The notes: generated by a model from the sequence alone, not told the origin. 33,150 bases of DNA from Nemertoderma westbladi (GCA_032718475.1 JAUCBJ010002529.1:1-33150); one strand, 5' to 3'. Counted from the first letter of the stretch, positions 1-11,944 are shown. Numbers and translations are program-made.

Positions 1-3000
1 AACCAACCTGGACTCCCTCCTCCAACCAACCTGGACTTCCTCCCCCAACCAACCTGGACTCCCTCCTCCAACCAACCTGGACTCCCTCCTCCAACCAACC
101 TGGACTCCCTCCTCCAACCAACCTGGACTCCCTCCTCCAACCAACCTGGACTCCCTCCCCCAACCAACCTGGACTCCTCCTCCAACCAACCTGGACTCCC
201 TCCTCCAACCAACCTGGACTCCCTCCTCCAACCAACCTGGACTCCCTCCTCCAACCAACCTGGACTCCCTCCTCCAACCAACCTGGACTCCCTCCTCCAA
301 CCAACCTGGACTCCCTCCCCCAACCAACCTGGACTCCCTCCCCCAACCAACCTGGACTCCCTCCTCCAACCAACCTGGACTCCCTCCTCCAACCAACCTG
401 GACTCCCTCCTCCAACCAACCTGGACTCCCTCCTCCAACCAACCTGGACTCCCTCCTCCAACCAACCTGGACTCCCTCCTCCAACCAACCTGGACTCCCT
501 CCTCCAACCAACCTGGACTCCCTCCTCCAACCAACCTGGACTCCCTCCTCCAACCAACCTGGACTCCCTCCTCCAACCAACCTGGACTCCCTCCTCCAAC
601 CAACCTGGACTCCCTCCTCCAACCAACCTGGACTCCCTCCTCCAACCAACCTGGACTCCCTCCTCCAACCAACCTGGACTCCCTCCTCCAACCAACCTGG
701 ACTCCCTCCTCCAACCAACCTGGACTCCCTCCTCCAACCAACCTGGACTCCCTCCTCCAACCAACCTGGACTCCCTCCTCCAACCAACCTGGACTCCCTC
801 CTCCAACCAACCTGGACTCCCTCCTCCAACCAACCTGGACTCCCTCCTCCAACCAACCTGGACTCCCTCCTCCAACCAACCTGGACTCCCTCCTCCAACC
901 AACCTGGACTCCCTCCTCCAACCAACCTGGACTCCCTCCTCCAACCAACCTGGACTCCCTCCTCCAACCAACCTGGACTCCCTCCTCCAACCAACCTGGA
1001 CTCCCTCCTCCAACCAACCTGGACTCCGTCCTCCAACCAACCTGGACTCCGTCCTCCAACCAACCTGGACTCTCTCCCGCAACCAACCTGGACTCCCTCC
1101 TCCAACCAACCTGGACTCCCTCCTCCAACCAACCTGGACTCCCTCCTCCAACCAACCTGGACTCCCTCCTCCAACCAACCTGGACTCCCTCCTCCAACCA
1201 ACCTGGACTCCCTCCTCCAACCAACCTGGACTCCCTCCTCCAACCAACCTGGACTCCCTCCTCCAACCAACCTGGACTCCCTCCTCCAACCAACCTGGAC
1301 TCCCTCCTCCAACCAACCTGGACTCCCTCCTCCAACCAACCTGGACTCCCTCCTCCAACCAACCTGGACTCCCTCCTCCAACCAACCTGGACTCTCTCCC
1401 GCAACCAACCTGGACTCCCTCCCCCAACCAACCTGGACTCCGTCCTCCAACCAACCTGGACTCCCTCCTCCAACCAACCTGGACTCCCTCCTCCAACCAA
1501 CCTGGACTCCCTCCTCCAACCAACCTGGACTCCCTCCTCCAACCAACCTGGACTCCCTCCTCCAACCAACCTGGACTCCCTCCTCCAACCAACCTGGACT
1601 CCCTCCCGCAACCAACCTGGACTCCGTCCTCCAACCAACCTGGACTCCCTCCTCCAACCAACCTGGACTCCCTCCCCCAACCAACCTGGACTCCCTCCCC
1701 CAACCAACCTGGACTCCGTCCTCCAACCAACCTGGACTCCCTCCTCCAACCAACCTGGACTCCCTCCTCCAACCAACCTGGACTCCCTCCTCCAACCAAC
1801 CTGGACTCCCTCCTCCAACCAACCTGGACTCCCTCCTCCAACCAACCTGGACTCCCTCCTCCAACCAACCTGGACTCCCTCCTCCAACCAACCTGGACTC
1901 CCTCCTCCAACCAACCTGGACTCCCTCCCCCAACCAACCTGGACTCCCTCCTCCAACCAACCTGGACTCCCTCCTCCAACCAACCTGGACTCCCTCCTCC
2001 AACCAACCTGGACTCCCTCCTCCAACCAACCTGGACTCCCTCCTCCAACCAACCTGGACTCCCTCCTCCAACCAACCTGGACGCCCTCCTCCAACCAACC
2101 TGGACTCCCTCCTCCAACCAACCTGGACTCCCTCCTCCAACCAACCTGGACTCCCTCCTCCAACCAACCTGGACTCCCTCCTCCAACCAACCTGGACTCC
2201 CTCCTCCAACCAACCTGGACTCCCTCCTCCAACCAACCTGGACTCCCTCCTCCAACCAACCTGGACTCCCTCCTCCAACCAACCTGGACGCCCTCCTCCA
2301 ACCAACCTGGACTCCCTCCTCCAACCAACCTGGACTCCCTCCTCCAACCAACCTGGACTCCCTCCTCCAACCAACCTGGACTCTCTCCCGCAACCAACCT
2401 GGACTCCCTCCTCCAACCAACCTGGACTCCCTCCTCCAACCAACCTGGACTCCCTCCTCCAACCAACCTGGACTCCCTCCTCCAACCAACCTGGACTCCC
2501 TCCTCCAACCAACCTGGACTCCCTCCTCCAACCAACCTGGACTCCCTCCTCCAACCAACCTGGACTCCCTCCTCCAACCAACCTGGACTCCCTCCTCCAA
2601 CCAACCTGGACTCCCTCCTCCAACCAACCTGGACTCCCTCCTCCAACCAACCTGGACTCCCTCCTCCAACCAACCTGGACTCCCTCCTCCAACCAACCTG
2701 GACTCCCTCCTCCAACCAACCTGGACTCCCTCCTCCAACCAACCTGGACTCCGTCCTCCAACCAACCTGGACGCCCTCCTCCAACCAACCTGGACTCCCT
2801 CCTCCAACCAACCTGGACGCCCTCCTCCAACCAACCTGGACTCCCTCCTCCAACCAACCTGGACTCTCTCCCGCAACCAACCTGGACTCCCTCCCGCAAC
2901 CAACCTGGACTCCGTCCTCCAACCAACCTGGACTCCCTCCTCCAACCAACCTAGGACTCCCTCCCCCAACCAACCTGGACTCCCTCCCCCAACCAACCTG

Positions 3001-6000
3001 GACTCCGTCCTCCAACCAACCTGGACTCCTTCCTCCAACCAACCTGGACTCCCTCCCCCAACCAACCTGGACTCCCTCCCCCAACCAACCTGGACTCCGT
3101 CCTCCAACCAACCTGGACGCCCTCCTCCAACCAACCTGGACTCCTCCTCCAACCAACCTGGACTCTCTCCCGCAACCAACCTGGACTCCCTCCTCCAACC
3201 AACCTGGACTCCGTCCTCCAACCAACCTGGACTCCTTCCTCCAACCAACCTGGACTCTCTCCCGCAACCAACCTGGACTCCCTCCCGCAACCAACCTGGA
3301 CTCCCTCCTCCAACCAACCAGGACTCCCTCCCCCAACCAACCTGGACTCCCTCCCCCAACCAACCTGGACTCCTTCCTCCAACCAACCTGGACTCCTTCC
3401 CCCAAACAACCTGGACTTCCTCCTCCAACCAACCTGGACTCTCTCCCGCAACCAACCTGGACTCCGTCCTCCAACCAACCTGGACTCCTTCCTCCAACCA
3501 ACCTGGACTCTCTCCCGCAACCAACCTGGACTCCGTCCTCCAACCAACCTGGACTCCTTCCTCCAACCAACCTGGACTCTCTCCCGCAACCAACCTGGAC
3601 TCCCTCCCGCAACCAACCTGGACTCCGTCCTCCAACCAACCTGGACTCCGTCCTCCAACCAACCTGGACTCTCTCCCGCAACCAACCTGGACTCCTTCCT
3701 CCAACCAACCTGGACTCCTTCCTCCAACCAACCTGGACTCCCTCCTCCAACCAACCTGGACTCCTTCCTCCAACCAACCTGGACTCTTTCCTCCAACCAA
3801 CCTGGACTCCCTCCCCCAAACAACCTGGACTCCGTCCTCCAACCAACCTGGACTCCTTCCTCCAACCAACCTGGACTCTCTCCCGCAACCAACCTGGACT
3901 CCGTCCTCCAACCAACCTGGACTCCTTCCTCCAACCAACCTGGACTCTCTCCCGCAACCAACCTGGACTCCGTCCTCCAACCAACCTGGACTCCTTCCTC
4001 CAACCAACCTGGACTCTCTCCCGCAACCAACCTGGACTCCCTCCCGCAACCAACCTGGACTCCGTCTTCCAACCAACCTGGACTCCCTCCTCCAACCAAC
4101 CAGGACTCCCTCCCCCAACCAACCTGGACTCCCTCCCCCAACCAACCTGGACGCCCTCCTCCAGCCAACCTGGACTCCCTCCTCCAACCAACCTGGACTC
4201 CCTCCTCCAACCAACCTGGACTCCCTCCTCCAAACAACCTGGACTCCCTCCTCCAACCAACCTGGACTCCCTCCTCCAACCAACCTGGACTCCATCCTCC
4301 AACCAACCTGGACTCCCTCCTCCAACCAACCTGGACTCTCTCCCGCAACCAACCTGGACGCCCTCCTCCAACCAACCTGGACGCCCTCCTCCAACCAACC
4401 TGGACTCCCTCCTCCAACCAACCTGGACGCCCTCCTCCAACCAACCTGGACTCCCTCCTCCAACCAACCTGGACTCTCTCCCGCAACCAACCTGGACTCC
4501 GTCCTCCAACCAACCTGGACGCCCTCCTCCAACCAACCTGGACTCCCTCCTCCAACCAACCTGGACGCCCTCCTCCAACCAACCTGGACTCCCTCCTCCA
4601 AACAACCTGGACTCCCTCCTCCAACCAACCTGGACTCCCTCCTCCAACCAACCTGGACTCCATCCTCCAACCAACCTGGACTCCCTCCTCCAACCAACCT
4701 GGACTCTCTCCCGCAACCAACCTGGACGCCCTCCTCCAACCAACCTGGACTCCCTCCTCCAACCAACCTGGACGCCCTCCTCCAACCAACCTGGACTCCC
4801 TCCTCCAACCAACCTGGACTCCCTCCTCCAACCAACCTGGACTCTCTCCCGCAACCAACCTGGACTCCCTCCTCCAACCAACCTGGACGCCCTCCTCCAA
4901 CCAACCTGGACTCCCTCCTCCAAACAACCTGGACTCCCTCCTCCAACCAACCTGGACTCCCTCCTCCAACCAACCTGGACTCCATCCTCCAACCAACCTG
5001 GACTCCCTCCTCCAACCAACCTGGACTCTCTCCCGCAACCAACCTGGACGCCCTCCTCCAACCAACCTGGACTCCCTCCTCCAACCAACCTGGACGCCCT
5101 CCTCCAACCAATCTGGACGCCCTCCTCCAACCAACCTGGACTCTCTCCCGCAACCAACCTGGACTCCCTCCTCCAACCAACCTGGACTCCCTCCTCCAAC
5201 CAATCTGGACTCCCTCCTCCAACCAACCTGGACTCCTTCCCCCAACCAACCTGGACGCCCTCCTCCAACCAACCTGGACTCCCTCCCCCAACCAACCTGG
5301 ACGCCCTCCTCCAACCAACCTGGACTCCCTCCTCCAAACAACCTGGACTCCCTCCTCCAACCAACCTGGACTCCCTCCTCCAACCAACCTGGACTCCCTC
5401 CTCCAACCAACCTGGACGCCCTCCTCCAACCAACCTGGACTCCCTCCTCCAACCAACCTGGACTCTCTCCCCCAACCAATCTGGACTCCCTCCTCCAACC
5501 AACCTGGACTCCTTCCCCCAACCAACCTGGACGCCCTCCTCCAACCAACCTGGACTCCCTCCTCCAACCAACCTGGACTCCCTCCTCCAACCAACCTGGA
5601 CTCCCTCCTCCAACCAACCTGGACTCCCTCCTCCAACCAACCTGGACTCCCTCCTCCAACCAACCTGGACGCCCTCCTCCAACCAACCTGGACTCCCTCC
5701 TCCAACCAACCTGGACTCTCTCCCCCAACCAATCTGGACTCCCTCCTCCAACCAACCTGGACTCCTTCCCCCAACCAACCTGGACTCCCTCCTCCAACCA
5801 ACCTGGACTCCCTCCTCCAACCAACCTGGACGCCCTCCTCCAACCAACCTGGACTCCCTCCTCCAACCAACCTGGACTCTCTCCCCCAACCAATCTGGAC
5901 TCCCTCCTCCAACCAACCTGGACTCCCTCCTCCAACCAACCTGGACGCCCTCCTCCAACCAACCTGGACGCCCTCCTCCAACCAACCTGGACTCCCTCCT

Positions 6001-6354
6001 CCAACCAACCTGGACTCTCTCCCCCAACCAATCTGGACTCCCTCCTACAACCAACCTGGACTCCTTCCACCAACCAACCTGGACGCCCTCCTCCAACCAA
6101 CCTGGACTCCCTCCTCCAACCAACCTGGACGCCCTCCTCCAACCAACCTGGACTCCCTCCTCCAACCAACCTGGACTCCCTCCTCCAACCAACCTGGACT
6201 CCCTCCTCCAACCAACCTGGACGCCCTCCTCCAACCAACCTGGACTCCCTCCTCCAACCAACCTGGACTCTCTCCCCCAACCAACCTGGACTCCTTCCTC
6301 CAACCAACCTGGACTCCCTCCTCCAACCAACCTGGAGTCCCTCCTCCAACCAAC
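1..6354. repeat. 23-bp minisatellite, about 276 units
   Basis: This is an uninterrupted array of a 23-bp unit whose plus strand begins AACCAACCTGGACTCCC. It runs past the left edge of the window and ends inside the last visible ORP9 exon. Positions 1-2870 are nearly homogeneous. From about 2870 to 6354 variant units (CTCTCTCCCGC, GACGCCCTCC, AACCAATCTGG, CTCCAAACAAC, GGACTCCATCC) recur in blocks, a sign of higher-order duplication. Rare units have indels, such as the short units near 170 and 3145. The minus strand is GT/GA-rich, and every full unit carries CCAG|GTTGGT. Long reading frames here exist because the unit has no stop codon in any minus-strand frame. The array is transcribed as intron (or read-through) of the ORP9-like gene. 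Confidence 0.98.
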
Positions 6355-6610
6355 CTGGACTCCATCCTCCAACCACTGCACTACCATTGACCCGTTCCAT
6401 TCCCCCTTGATCTCAGCGAACATCGATCTGTTTCCAGACCTTGGGGAGGAGTCGGGGGGACCGAAACATTTACAGGTTATCTGATGTCGCTTCCCGCCTA
6501 TGTCCCAGAAGGACTTGGTGTGGAAGACAACCTCCGCATTGTAGCCAGTACGATCGCAAGTTATGTAACATTTACCGCCCATCTCAAACCACGGCACAGA
6601 AATGATATTC
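6355..6610 (-). CDS. OSBPL9: ORP9-like gene, internal exon 5 (ORD C-terminal half), running into the 23-bp array
   Basis: This exon encodes the later beta-strands of the ORD. Seen: acceptor TTTTCTTTAG|G, then NIISVPWFEMGGKCYITC, DRTGYNAEVVFHTKSFW, GGKRHQITCKCF and MFAEIKGEWNGSM. Known of the family: SxxTVPWxELGG, TGYxAxxxFHTKPF, GGKxHxIT and EGEWNG are conserved ORP blocks. Two things are odd. Residues DI are inserted between FW and GGKRH, and the acidic FGPPDSSPRSGN loop differs from vertebrates. The 3' end is ambiguous. A donor CAG|GTTGGT after LEDGVQ (end 6355) lies in the first array unit; an alternative ATG|GTAGTG would end the exon at 6385. Both are phase 0. I chose 6355 because VVQWLEDGVQ has an aromatic residue and an acidic turn where relatives have YAKYATGE-like sequence. 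The next coding exon is not in the window. Confidence 0.87.
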
Positions 6611-6652
6611 CTAAAGAAAATTTCAATGGAGTTAATATCCTAAAGAATTGTT

Positions 6653-8856
6653 GGGTTGTTCTCACAAAAAGTGGCCAAACTTTTATGTCAAAATGTCCAT
6701 GGATTCGCACGGTTATATTTCCAAACGACACAGATTTAACCCCATGAACCTATATACCAATCGGAAGAGCGGAAATCTGCTCATATTTCAGCAAATTTTC
6801 AACAGATTCCATTCACAACCTAGAGAATGACACCATTTCAAATATCGAAAATGCATGTTTTTTGAAATGTCACATTGAATTATTTTGAAATATTTGGCTT
6901 CTGAGCTAAAGTAATGAAAGCAAAGGTTCCACATACCATACATCAAAATAAAGCCAATTTAATGCTCTTTCACATACTATTGGTGGTTTTCAACCGAAGC
7001 TACTCACATTTTATATATTTAATATTTACTAACAATTAATTACTCCGTCACTAGGATTTTGTCCACCATGTAACGCTCGTTTTTATGACATGGTTTTTTT
7101 ATATTTATTCACAACATCTCCAAGTGAGATATTTCTAAACGGCGATTTATTTAGCTATCAGCAGGTAAAAAAATTACAAGAATTCGTTCATTAGAACTCA
7201 AGCGTTGTGCGAAAACGTAAATCTACATAAAATACCGTCATTAGGAATGTCCTCAATGTAACGCTACTTTGAATAGCGATAACTTTTGCTTTATTAATCA
7301 TATCGACACCATTGAGGGCTCATATGAAAGAGCAATCGCAGATCTATCGAATCACATATTTGATTTTAATATAGTTTCAAAACAGACTATAGTCAACGCC
7401 ATGCTAATGAAAAATGTCTTCAATGTCCATCATGTAACGCATGTAACGCTGTCACAATCAATAGCGTTACACTTGAGACATGTCCATCATGTAACGTAGT
7501 TGGGCCTGAACATACCTAGCAGTACGAGTGGCGTTTCTTTTTACAAATTAGGCAGTCAGGGTCAAATTAACAATAGTCGATGGTTTCTGGTTTTCAGTAT
7601 TTAGTATAAACAGTTTATACTAAATACTGAAAACCAGACAGTATACTGTAGTAGTCTCATGAGTTTGTTTACCTTTCTTTATTTCGGTTCTAAAACAGTA
7701 CTTCTTAATCGTCATGCAATTACAATTGTCAAACGGAATTAAGCGTGTTGTGTCCGGTAAGAACTTCTCGATTGAATTTATAGTGATGGTGTTACACGTG
7801 AAAGACATAAAGATTAAGTTAGTGATGGGATGGCGTTACACGTGAAGGACTTAGAGATTAAGTTAGTGATGGCGTTACACGTGAAGGACTTAGAGATTAA
7901 GTTAGTGATGGCGTTACACGTGAAGGACATAGAGATTAAGTTAGTGATGGGATGGCGTTACACGTGAAGGACTTAGAGATTAAGTTAGTGATGGCGTTAC
8001 ACGTGGAGGACTTAGAGATTAAGTTAGTGATGGCGTTACACGTGAAGGACTTAGAGATTACGTTAGTGATGGCGTTACACGTGAAGGACTTCGAGATTAA
8101 GTTAGTGATGGCGTTACACGTGAAGGACTTAGTTACACGTGAAGGACTTAGAGATTAAGTTAGTGATGGGATGGCGTTACACGTGAAGGACTTAGAGATT
8201 AAGTTAGTGATGGCGTTACACGTGAAGGACTTAGAGATTAAGTTAGTGATGGCGTTACACGTGGAGGACTTAGAGATTAAGTTAGTGATGGCGTTACACG
8301 TGAAGGACTTAGTTACACGTGAAGGACTTAGAGATTACGTTAGTGATGGTTTTAAGGATTCCGTTAACTATTTTGTACAATTATTGTTACAATAGTATGT
8401 ATATATTCATATTGTATGTATACAATAATACAAACTAAATAATTTGCTGATTTGAAAAATATTATTTTCAGCCATTGGGTCGATAAATAAATCCGTAAAT
8501 GACATTAAAGTGACTGTTGAATTTCTGATATATATTTTAAATGTGAAATCCTGGATACTGATTGGCTAACAAGTAGCGTTACATTCGAGACAACGAGTTA
8601 GATTGTGGGCGTTTTGTGAAATGAAGGCTGCTGATTGGCTAACAAGTAGCGTTACACCAGGGACAAAATGTTACATTGTGGACATTAGTTTTTCGCGAAT
8701 AAAACCTTACGACTTTACTAAATAAACGGCCCACTAGTGTATTCGAAATCGCCTCATCGAGTGCTCTCGAAATATTATATATTTATATGGTTTTGACAAA
8801 AAAAAATTTGACAATTTTTTTCTCAAAATTTTGGCCACTTTTTGTGAGAACAACCC
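6653..8856. mobile_element. Non-autonomous inverted-repeat DNA element (2.2 kb) with internal 39-bp array
   Basis: A perfect inverted repeat of about 27 bp begins GGGTTGTTCTCACAAAAAG at 6653-6679 and recurs in reverse complement at 8830-8856. The flanking bases TGTT (6649-6652 and 8857-8860) form a possible 4-bp target-site duplication. A 4-bp duplication would fit families such as Sola, but I see no transposase, so the class is open. The interior holds AT-rich DNA, repeated GTCCATCATGTAACG-like words (7048, 7424, 7484), a direct repeat of GATTGGCTAACAAGTAGCG (8562 and 8634) and a 39-bp minisatellite. The element lies only 42 bp upstream (on the transcript) of the acceptor of the exon at 6610. 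Confidence 0.75.
7788..8345. repeat. 39-bp tandem array, about 14 units
   Basis: Units of 39 bp, each containing GGCGTTACACGTGAAGGAC and then TTAGAGATTAAGTTAGTGAT, repeat about 14 times. Some units carry a 5-bp insertion (GTGATGGGATGG), and two contain a shortened GGACTTAGTTACACGTG junction. Because 39 is a multiple of three, each frame simply repeats; the plus-strand frame reads MALHVKDLEIKLV over and over. I treat this as non-coding minisatellite inside the inverted-repeat element 6653-8856. CACGTG occurs in nearly every unit, so the array is a dense cluster of E-box palindromes. Confidence 0.95.
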
Positions 8857-8991
8857 TGTTGAACATTCAATTTCACTACTTATGTGTCAAAGTAAACATA
8901 TTTCCGTATTGGTGAAAAATATCGACACTAGAGCAATATCGCGAGAAAAAATATCGAGAGTAAAAAATAAAAAACCAAGTATGTATTTGTA

Positions 8992-10037
8992 ACCCGACAC
9001 ATAGAAAGGGGTCAAGTGACAAAAAAAATTTTTTTTAACTTTTTGTTGGTTTCATCAGAATTTCACATTGAAAACAACCATTTGTTAACATCTCTCTTTG
9101 TTTTTGAGTTATTGTCGATTTAGAAAGATAAGGTTCAGAGATAATTTCATAGCAACATTCTGAGAAAATTCGATTTAAAATTTTCAAACCTTCCCGCCAT
9201 TTTCAGTGGAGTGATTTTTAAACATCATTTTGAACATCTCTGATGGATAATATTCAATAACATCAACATAATTATAGTCACTGTTACTTTAAACCGGCAA
9301 AACTGTAGCAAAAACTTTAAATGTTCATATGATTTAATTACGTGAACGAAATACGCAATTTTGGGATTGTTTTGTAGCTCTTGATAAATTCCACACAACA
9401 TACTTTATTTATAACAATTGGCAATAACTATTAATCGTATATTCAATTGTATTTTTGCTGTTTATGTAGATCCAGTGTAGATCTCTGGCGCAACTTTAGA
9501 CGTACGTTTTTAGTACGCAGATCCAGAGATACCCAAGGAAGACATGTTTTAGTTTTTTTATATTTTGATTTTTGAAGAGACAATATGTGAGACAATATGA
9601 AAACTAGGTGTAGGATATAAACACTACTTAAATACCGGTATTTATTTCGTCACTGGAAACATGGGGTTTGAAAATATGGGCTTTCTCAAAAAATATTGCC
9701 GAACTTTGAAGGTTCGCTGTTACTTGTAAATTAGGTCTACTGGAACAATTACGAGCCGATTTGAAGATAATTTTATGTGCTTTCTATATAACCAATTCAT
9801 TGCCAAGAATGTAACACCAACTCCGAAAAAAACATAAAAACAAAAAACAAAAACATAAAAAACATAAATCATAGTCAGACAGACAGACAATTTAAGTGTT
9901 CGAATTTTGGATTTTCGGAATTTTGATCTGAAAACAAAAAAAAATATGAATTTATATTTGTTTTCTAATATTTTTTCATATTTGAAATTTCTGGTAAATG
10001 AGATTATTTGAAGTTAACCCCTTTCTATGTGTCGGGT
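8992..10037. mobile_element. Inverted-repeat element (MITE-like, 1.05 kb)
   Basis: A perfect 21-bp inverted repeat starting ACCCGACACATAGAAAGG is present at 8992-9012 and, reversed, at 10017-10037. The interior is AT-rich, without a convincing reading frame, and includes a TAGATCCAGTGTAGATCTC-type imperfect palindrome near 9468-9530. I do not see a clear target-site duplication. It sits between the 6653-8856 element and the CACTG element. About 130 bp (8857-8991) separate it from the former; that spacer contains AAATATCGAGAGTAAAAA, the same word that builds the foldback arms at 25.9 and 26.5 kb. Confidence 0.7.
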
Positions 10038-10394
10038 CACACTTTCAGTGTAGAGTTTTCGTTGGTACACTGAAAAAAGTATCTGCCTGTTTTTTTTAAA
10101 ACATCCACTTCCGATATAAAACGAGCTGTTCGTAATTTTATAAGTGCCACTTATTTTTTTCATCCACTTAAATAAAAAAAATAAAATAGAAAAATTTTGA
10201 TTTCTGAAAAAGTGCCTGTTATATATTTAAAGTTGATGTTATAATATTCTGACGCATGATGAATGAAGTGGCAGTTATGATTTAAACTAGCTGTTTAAAT
10301 GGAAGCGGCACTTTTTTTGATAAGTGATACTTATATGTTTCAAATTCATGCTTATTTAATAAAAATAAAGTGACTGTTTATATTTGTAAACTGG

Positions 10395-11075
10395 GCCTTT
10401 AAAAAATAAACTATACTTTGTCAAATAAGTAGCACTTTTGGAGGTTTGAGATTGGAAACTGCCACTTTATTTTTATTCAACTTAACTGCCAGTTTAGTAA
10501 GAAAATCGCCAATTTTAAATAAGAAGATGCACTTTTGTTAGAAGTGGCAGTGAAATACGTCAAAGTCCTGCTTATTCAAATTTAAGGAAAAACAGTTGGT
10601 TTTTAAACCGTGCCTTTAAAAACATACTCCTTTTGGTAAATAAGTAGCAATTCTTAAATTAATTTTGGGTTTTAAATGAGAAAGTGGCATTTTATTTCAT
10701 TGAGTGGCATTTTATTTCTTTGAGTGGCATTTTATTTCTTTGAGTGGCATTTTGGCAAGAGAATTGCCATTTATAAATAAGAAGAGGCACTTTTACTAGA
10801 CGTGATAGTGAAATTAAAAAATAAACTATACTTTGTCAAATAAGTACCACTTTTGGAGGTTTGAGATTGGAAACTGCCACTTTATTTTTATTGGAGGTTT
10901 GAGATTGGAAACTGCCACTTTATTTTTATTGGAGGTTTGAGATTGGAAACTGCCACTTTATTTTTATTCAACTTAACTGCCAGTTTAGTAAGAAAATCGC
11001 CAATTTTAAATAAGAAGATGCACTTTTGTTAGAAGTGGCAGTTAAATACATGTCCTGCTTATTCAAATTTAGAGA
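10395..11075. repeat. Segmental direct repeats in the left half of the CACTG element
   Basis: A block of about 240 bp starting near 10400 (AAAATAAACTATACTTTGTC, then CAAATAAGTAGCACTTTTGG) is repeated from about 10815 to 11070. Within the second copy, GGAGGTTTGAGATTGGAAAC plus its AT-rich tail is present three times with a period of about 37 bp (10854-10967). Between the copies, GAGTGGCATTTTATTTC is repeated about four times with a 21-bp period (10681-10750). The recurring theme is GTGGCA/TGCCAC next to T- or A-runs, also found in the ~105-bp array at 13.4 kb. Confidence 0.85.
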
Positions 11076-11944
11076 CAGGGGGAAACTGGACGCAAATTCC
11101 ATCTTGGCGAATTGATATATTGAGTGTCATTTTGGCAAAAGAAATGCCATTTATAAATAAGAAGAGGTACTTTTACTAGAAGTGACAGTGAAATACATCA
11201 AAGTCATTCTTATTAATAAAAAAAACACACACATATTTTGGTAAATGTATTTCTTATGTATGTATCTGTCTTAGATTAATATTGGGTTTGATATGGAAAG
11301 CGGAATTTTATTTCTTTGATTGGCTTCTTGTGAATAAATGGCCAATAAACAGTAAATTTATTATTTCGATTTAATATTTCTATTAATATGGGAAATGATT
11401 TAAAAACGGCCACTTTATTTATATAAAAATGAGTTTGTTTACAAAAAACAACTTCAACAAATATTAGCCTTAATAGCGCCCTTATTTTGCCCATATATGG
11501 TAGGATCATAATTCTTCATTTTGATTGGTTGGTTGGTCCTTAAAGAGAGAGCCTTCTGCCCAGTCAGTTAATAGCTTACCGGTAGTGTATAAGGCAGGAA
11601 AGGCCTGTATGAGGTGACAGTACTGCATCACACACAGTACAGCAGTACCGGTAATACACTGTAATATGGTACAGTTATCAGAGGCAATACTGCAATAGGC
11701 TATCGGTACCGGACCATCTTGCATACAGCACAGCATACGGAGGGGATCTACTATCTATACACCCCCACCAACCCTAATACTGTCATATGATAGTGTCTGA
11801 CAGTATCAGAGTGTACTGGTCTGCCCGCTGTCGCCTGCAGGTACGATTGTATGTGTACACACCTGTAACAGTGCAACAGTAACATGCATGCCCATTACAG
11901 CATTACTGCATTAGAGGCCTACATCATTACTCTACAGCTCGAGG
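11076..11944. other. Unassigned intronic sequence
   Basis: Up to about 11480 this continues the AT-rich GTGGCA-type sequence. From about 11490 the composition shifts to mixed, with many TACTG/CAGTA words, and no convincing coding frame. CCATATATGG at 11491 is a perfect CArG-type palindrome that also occurs, sometimes imperfectly, near both ends of the piggyBac element at 14456-16112. This region may therefore be a remnant of a related element, but I find no matching ends. Confidence 0.4.

Noticed and set aside
1-6354. CRISPR array
   Set aside because: The units are directly contiguous with no unique spacers, no cas genes are present, and the surrounding gene is eukaryotic and spliced.
2951-6400. 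A 1,149-codon minus-strand frame with a 23-residue repeat
   Set aside because: It is out of frame with the ORP9 exon it overlaps, and exists only because the 23-bp unit has no stop in any minus-strand frame. There is no evidence of an independent gene.
6484-6830. Plus-strand frames of 87 and 60 codons
   Set aside because: They are the antisense of the ORP9 exon at 6355-6610 and of the end of the 6653-8856 element; the minus-strand reading is clearly conserved.
7952-8395. MALHVKDLEIKLV repeat frames as an antigen-like protein
   Set aside because: The 39-bp minisatellite inside an inverted-repeat element has no start context, signal or conserved edge sequence.
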